Positions 54,201 to 60,200 of a stretch of 64,000 nucleotides of DNA are shown one piece after another. This stretch comes from Pararge aegeria (Eukaryota > Arthropoda > Insecta > Lepidoptera > Nymphalidae). The translations under genes were made by a program, and so were the position numbers. Under the pieces are notes generated by a model. That model was not told where the DNA came from. It saw only the letters and a list, made by a program, of their open reading frames with translations, and made no database searches. The stretch is taken from contig NC_053200.1 of assembly GCF_905163445.1 (NCBI RefSeq), forward strand, positions 12,772,001-12,836,000, given 5' to 3'. Numbering within the stretch: the stretch's first letter is position 1; every line of letters starts with the position of its first letter.

Positions 54201-57200
54201 CGAAAAGTATTTCTTTTCTTTTCTCAAACGATATGCAGATATAACTAATTTCGTCCGTTTTTAATAGGTCAATTGTTTATATCAACTTCTTGTTGATAAT
54301 TACTAATGTTTTGTTTTATGAAGATAATACATATTCAATATTATAAATGTATCGCTACCTTCATATACTGACGTATGTATATATTGACTTATTTCTTTGA
54401 AATTGGCATGAGGGATTCGCGTGTTCGTGATCGCACAGCAATTTTTTTAGTAAAAATATGGTTTCAATATCAACATTTCAAGTATGCCTAATATAAGCAC
54501 TTTTGAAACGTCGAGTATGTCTATTTGTAGTGACTCTACCACCGGTTCGGAAGGCAGATTCTACCGAGAAGAAGCCGGCAAGAAACTCAGCAGTTGCTCT
54601 TTTCCAACATCGTTTCACAATTGAACAATCTTTGTTTTATCTTGTGTGAGATGAAAGCGGTGCGGCTTGCTTCCAGGCAACTTTGTCATTAAGAATTCAT
54701 CAATAGTTTAGTAACCTCGATGTATTAAATGTGTTTTATACATTCTTTAAACTTATGTAATGGTAAATCTAATATTACTTTTTGTAGCATGTTATTAAAG
54801 CATATAATCAGCCCCACAAAGGTTTTCTGTACTTTCCTAAGATGATATTAATACTCAAACGGTGGCAATACCTGTTGGAATTGCTTATAGACTTGCTACC
54901 TGAGTTAAGTATTTGGAATATTATGTATGCTGCACTTAAGCCCATAAGGTAGTTTCCATCATAAAATGTATACGGCGTGCTATTATTGTAAAATGCCTTC
55001 TAGAAAATGTTTCAATACTTTGAAAGCTTCGATAAAGTCTAAGGTATTTCATCGAATTTTAAAAGCAAGCTTTGAAAAGACATCTTTGTCTACCTACTAA
55101 CATTTTCTTAGTTATTTTAATACCAATATACAAACTAAAACCGGAAATTGCACTATCCCGTTTCCATAATCATTTTCTTCTTTCATTAAGGGTCGTCTGG
55201 AGGCGATCGCTTAAAGCGATAAGACCGCCTTTGTGCATTTTTATTTTTCTTGTATTAATGTTTTCATATATATTATCTTTATCCCTTAATTGTGTGCAAT
55301 AATGAATTTATCTATCTATCTAAAACCGGAAAAAAAAATTACAGATATATTAATTTTTCCACTACAATCTTCTCTTGATTGCGATCTCGTTATAAACCTA
55401 AAAGAAGCTTTGAAAAGACATCTTTATCTACCTACTAACATTTTCCTATTTATTTTAATACCAATATGCAAACTAAAACAGAAAACATATTTTGACAGAT
55501 ATATTTTTTTTTCCACTACAATCTTAGCTGTTTATTGCGATCTCATTATAACCCTTTTTATGAGGTACAGTAAGTGACCACCACGTTTGAGGTGTTAATG
55601 ATGAAGCAATATATACAACGATGGTAGCGATGGTAACCTGTTACCTGTAATCATTTAAAAAAAGTGTATGATGATGATGATGATGATAAACATCATCATC
55701 ATCATCATCATCATGTCAACTAATCTATCAACACTCGTAGCACTATCCCGTTCTCTTGCTGTAAGTCCTATCTACAAAGGTTGCTTGTAAGAGATTTCTT
55801 GCAGCAATAAGGCCGTCTTTGCATGTCTACTTTTTGTACTGTATACTCCTTACTGTTTCTTTTCCTGTATGTTATACGTGCAATAAAGTGTTTCTACTTC
55901 TTCTAAATTGACATGCCACACATCTTCCAAATAAACTGTAAACGTGGCCGAAGACGCGGGCAAAAGCTGTTATATGATTTCCCTTAAATTAATTACAAAT
56001 TTTATGTAGCTTAGTAAACTGCACTGCAAGTTTTACGTTAGCTTAGCCAGGAAAAGAGATAATAGAAAATTTCGTAATCAAAAAAGTCTTAGAATATACT
56101 TATACGAAAAATTACTAATCCTTTTTGATTGAATTTTAAAAACAAGCTTTCAAGCGGATTTATTTTCGCTCTACCTTGCTTTATTAGAATTAAATTGAAG
56201 GGAACGGATATTTCCCCAAACTCCTTCAATGTTCAAAATCATAGAGAATGTAGACATAAAAATAACAAAAACGAAAAAAAATACTATGTACACGCGTTAG
56301 AAGTTTTACTTCTTTTTAAAACTTTTATCTTTCTTCTACGTTTGTAGAAAAAGCGACACTAACAATAGAAAAATGTATTTAATACATTGAAATTTTTATT
56401 ATAACGCATAATCTGGTTATCTCATTATCGCGCAACCAAGTTTCATTCAAAATCAAGATTTGAGCTTTTTGTACAATTGAATCAATTAAATTAAATCCCG
56501 TAATGAGCCCGCAGACTTTGACAATTGAAAGTGTACACTGTCAAACCTTTTTTGAAAAACTAAAATGTAGCTAACGTCAGGATGTCGGTTTTTTGTAACG
56601 GTGTGCGCGCGCATCGTAAAAATTCACTCGCATCATTTTTCCCTAACGCGCCAAAAGAAGTATAACTTCAAAATGCGAACGATGGGGCTGTACCTCTATA
56701 AAATGGTACAAATTCATGCCTTCATGCCTTCCATCCATGCCTTGTATAGGAGCGCTTTTAAATATTAATTTTATTGTGTTGTAACAGAAATAGGTTTTTG
56801 ATCTATGAAATATTTAACTGACTAACAATCATGGTTCATGAGATACAGCCTGCTTACTAAGATGATCCAGTTTTATTCTTTGGGTATGGAACCCGAGAAA
56901 GTCGAGAAAAAGGTGTCAGCGAAAATGTAAACACCGAAAATTTATATTACAAACAAAATCTCATTTAAAGATCAAAGTCCCAACCAAGCCTGGGGCATGT
57001 CAAAATCGCTTTTCATCGGGCCATATTTTAATGTTGAACATACCTAGATCTTATCTCTGTAGGAAGATACGTAAATGAAGCCTTATATTATTTAGAGGCA
57101 AACAAAACAATTTATATTTGCTTTTCTTAATGGATTTATGCTTAGACTGAATTGCGCAATTCAATTACACATCCAAAGGTTTACCATGAAAACACGAGCT

Positions 57201-60200
57201 CACATATTTTAAACTCCTGTAATCAGTCTTTGTATAAGATTGAAGAGTAACTACGTGTCGTAACATCGTTGGATATTATTTTGTGCACGAAATTGGCACT
57301 TCTTAAAATTAATATTTAGTTATCTACTTTACCGAAGTTAAGTACCTATGTTAAAAAGGACAGCACCTACTTTTGATTTGTGAAAGTTTAGAGATTTTTG
57401 TGATGCTGTGATTTTAATAGAGTGCTAATTATGTTGTATCTATATTAAAAGTAAACTAACACACAGTCAATAATATTGCCTGTGTGCGGGCGGCACTCTA
57501 AGATGGTGGTTAGTCCTTGACTGCTATCTCACCTGGTAGTGATGATGCAATAGGATAATCTTTAAAAAAAAAGTGGTTATAAACAATCGACTCACTACAA
57601 ACGCATATAGATTAGTTATATCAGCATATCGTCTTAGAATAGTGCAGAAAACCTTTGTGGGGCTGTGTATATGCTTTTGTAACATGATACCGAAGGTAAT
57701 ATTAGCTTAACCTTTTCATAAGTTTAAAGAATGTATAAAAACACATTTAAAACATCAAGGTTCCTATACCATTCATGATTTTCTTAATGACAATGTTGCC
57801 TGGAAGCTAGCAGCTCCCCTTTCATCTCATACAATTTAGAACAATGATTCTTAAATTGTGAAATGATGTTGGAAAACAGCAACTGTTTCTTTTTCAACAT
57901 CTTTTTTGAGTTTCTTGACGACTTCTTCTCGGTGGAATCTGCCTTCCGAGCCGGTGGTAGAGTCAATACAGACAGATACTTGACTTTTTAAAAGTTTTTT
58001 TTAATTTTTTTTTTATTCAGTTACAAGTTAGCCCTTGATGTTGCAGTCTAAGATGATAGCAGGCTAGCCTGTTAGGGAGCATGGTAGTCATATCCCGAAG
58101 CGGTTTCTACGCAACATCGCAACGAAACACAAAATTGCTTAGCGTCACGTCTTTGTCGATAGCCACGGCCAAAGCCACCAGACGAGACCAGAGAAAATTC
58201 ATTCCCCTGCCGGGAATGGAACCCTGGGCTTCCTACTTAAATTCACAGCGCTCACCATTGCGTCAGGAAGGTCGGCAAAAAAGGGCTTATAATATAATTA
58301 GTTAACGGAATGGAAGTAATATTAAAGCCAACACCCCTAATCGATTTATATGCGACATCGTGCCAGAACACTAAATCGCTTAATGGCACGTCTTTGTCGG
58401 TAGGGTGGTAAATAGCCACTGCCGAAGCCTCCCACCAGACCAGACGATAAAAATTAAGAATTCGAACCCGGCACCGCACCACTCAGCGCTGCGTCCCTGG
58501 CCACATAACACAGTGCAAACAATATTATCGAGCGAGTCGGTCGCACTTGTTGGCAGAGACAAGCTGCGCGGCCGAGAGGGGAAGCGGGGTACGGGCCATC
58601 GCGACCGAGCCGAACTACCGATCCAACACGTTCGGCGTTCAGTGACCTGCGCGCCGCGCCGCTCGCAAGACAAAATGGCGGACTGCAACCACGTTGTGTT
58701 CCCGCGTAAATTACTCAAAAAATTCATCATGCTATACAAAGAGCTGTCTTGTTTATGGGACAGAAAATGTTTGTTATACAAAAACAGGAAGAAACGCCAC
58801 GAGGCTGTAACGAAGTTGACGGAACTTGTGCAGGAGTACGAGTCTACAGCTACCAGGGTCCATGTTCTGAGGAAGATAGAGAGTTTACGCGCGTGCATGA
58901 GACGGGAGCACAAAAAAGTGCAGGACAGCCGATTGCAAGCTAGTAGTCTCGGGGAGGTGTATACCCCGCATCTGTGGTACTACGATTTGCTATCTTTCGT
59001 TGTGGGGGAAGAGGGGGACTTTAAAAAGCAACCATCACCAGAACCGGTAAGTGTCAAGGCCACGGATTTGTATTTAAAAAAAAATTATTAAAAAAAAAGT
59101 ACGACAATACACACATCGCCATCTAGCCCCAAAGTAAGCGTAGCTTGTGTTATAGGTACTAAGATAACTGATGAATTTTTACATGAATAATATACAGAAA
59201 AACATTTATGTTCATCACACAAGCATTTGCCAGTTCTGGAATCGAACCCACAGCCTTGACTCAGAAAGCTGGGTCGCTTGCCACTGCGCCAATCGGCCGT
59301 CCTTTTACGACCGATGTCGCTATTTGTAAAATTTAAATGTCACTAGAGTTGCCATATGTTTGTTTATAAGCAAACAAAGTTCCTCTTTCAGTTAAAATTT
59401 TACAATATTAGATAATACATTTTTATTATGAAAGAAAACAAATTTAATGAAGTGCTACCCAATACGTTAACCTTTATATTATATATAATATAAAGGAAAA
59501 TGAATTAGGTTTAATATAAGAGCCACCACCAAATCGGCATCGTCGTACCTCGCACATATAATTTACCTCCCACGCCTGCCTGACCAAACCAGAGAAAATT
59601 CAGAAATTATGAAATCCCACCTTAACGGGCATCGAACTCGGAACTTCCTCTTATAAGACCACAGTGGTCACCACTGCGTCAGGAAGGTTATATATATTAT
59701 AACTGCGAAAATGGGTTTTATTTGTTTTATTGTTTGTTTGATTTTTGGCATAGAGTTGAAAGGACGGTGATTCCCACGGGATTCCTAAAAAACCGTAATA
59801 AATGCGTACGAAGAACGTGGGCAACGTCCCACATTATTTCATTGTATGTAGTACACTATGGGGCTGGCACGTCCTCTAGGATAAAAGTCGCTAAAATGTA
59901 AAAAAAAAAAAAAAGGCTAGATTGATTATTATTTATTAACTTAATGGTTTATGGGGATTTGTAGTAATATATTTAAGATTCCAATGTTTTTATGTACGAA
60001 TACTAAAGTTAAATTATCTACGAATGTTCACCAATCACCATGGGTTAAAAATACAATAATCGGATACATGAAATGAATCATCCATTCAATCGACCTGAGA
60101 GCGAACGCTTATCAATCAATATTTAAACGAGGGGATTGCTTATGATAGATTGCTCTGTAGCTGACGCTGGGAGAGATAAATTTGATTGAAAAGGTTTTTT

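Noticed and set aside
58405..58674. N-terminal extension of the MADF frame
   Set aside because: The frame is open but translates family D repeat and the GC-rich leader; the ATG at 58675 has better context and starts the conserved part.
58380..58913. 177-codon minus-strand frame
   Set aside because: Antisense of the MADF exon; no domain pattern.
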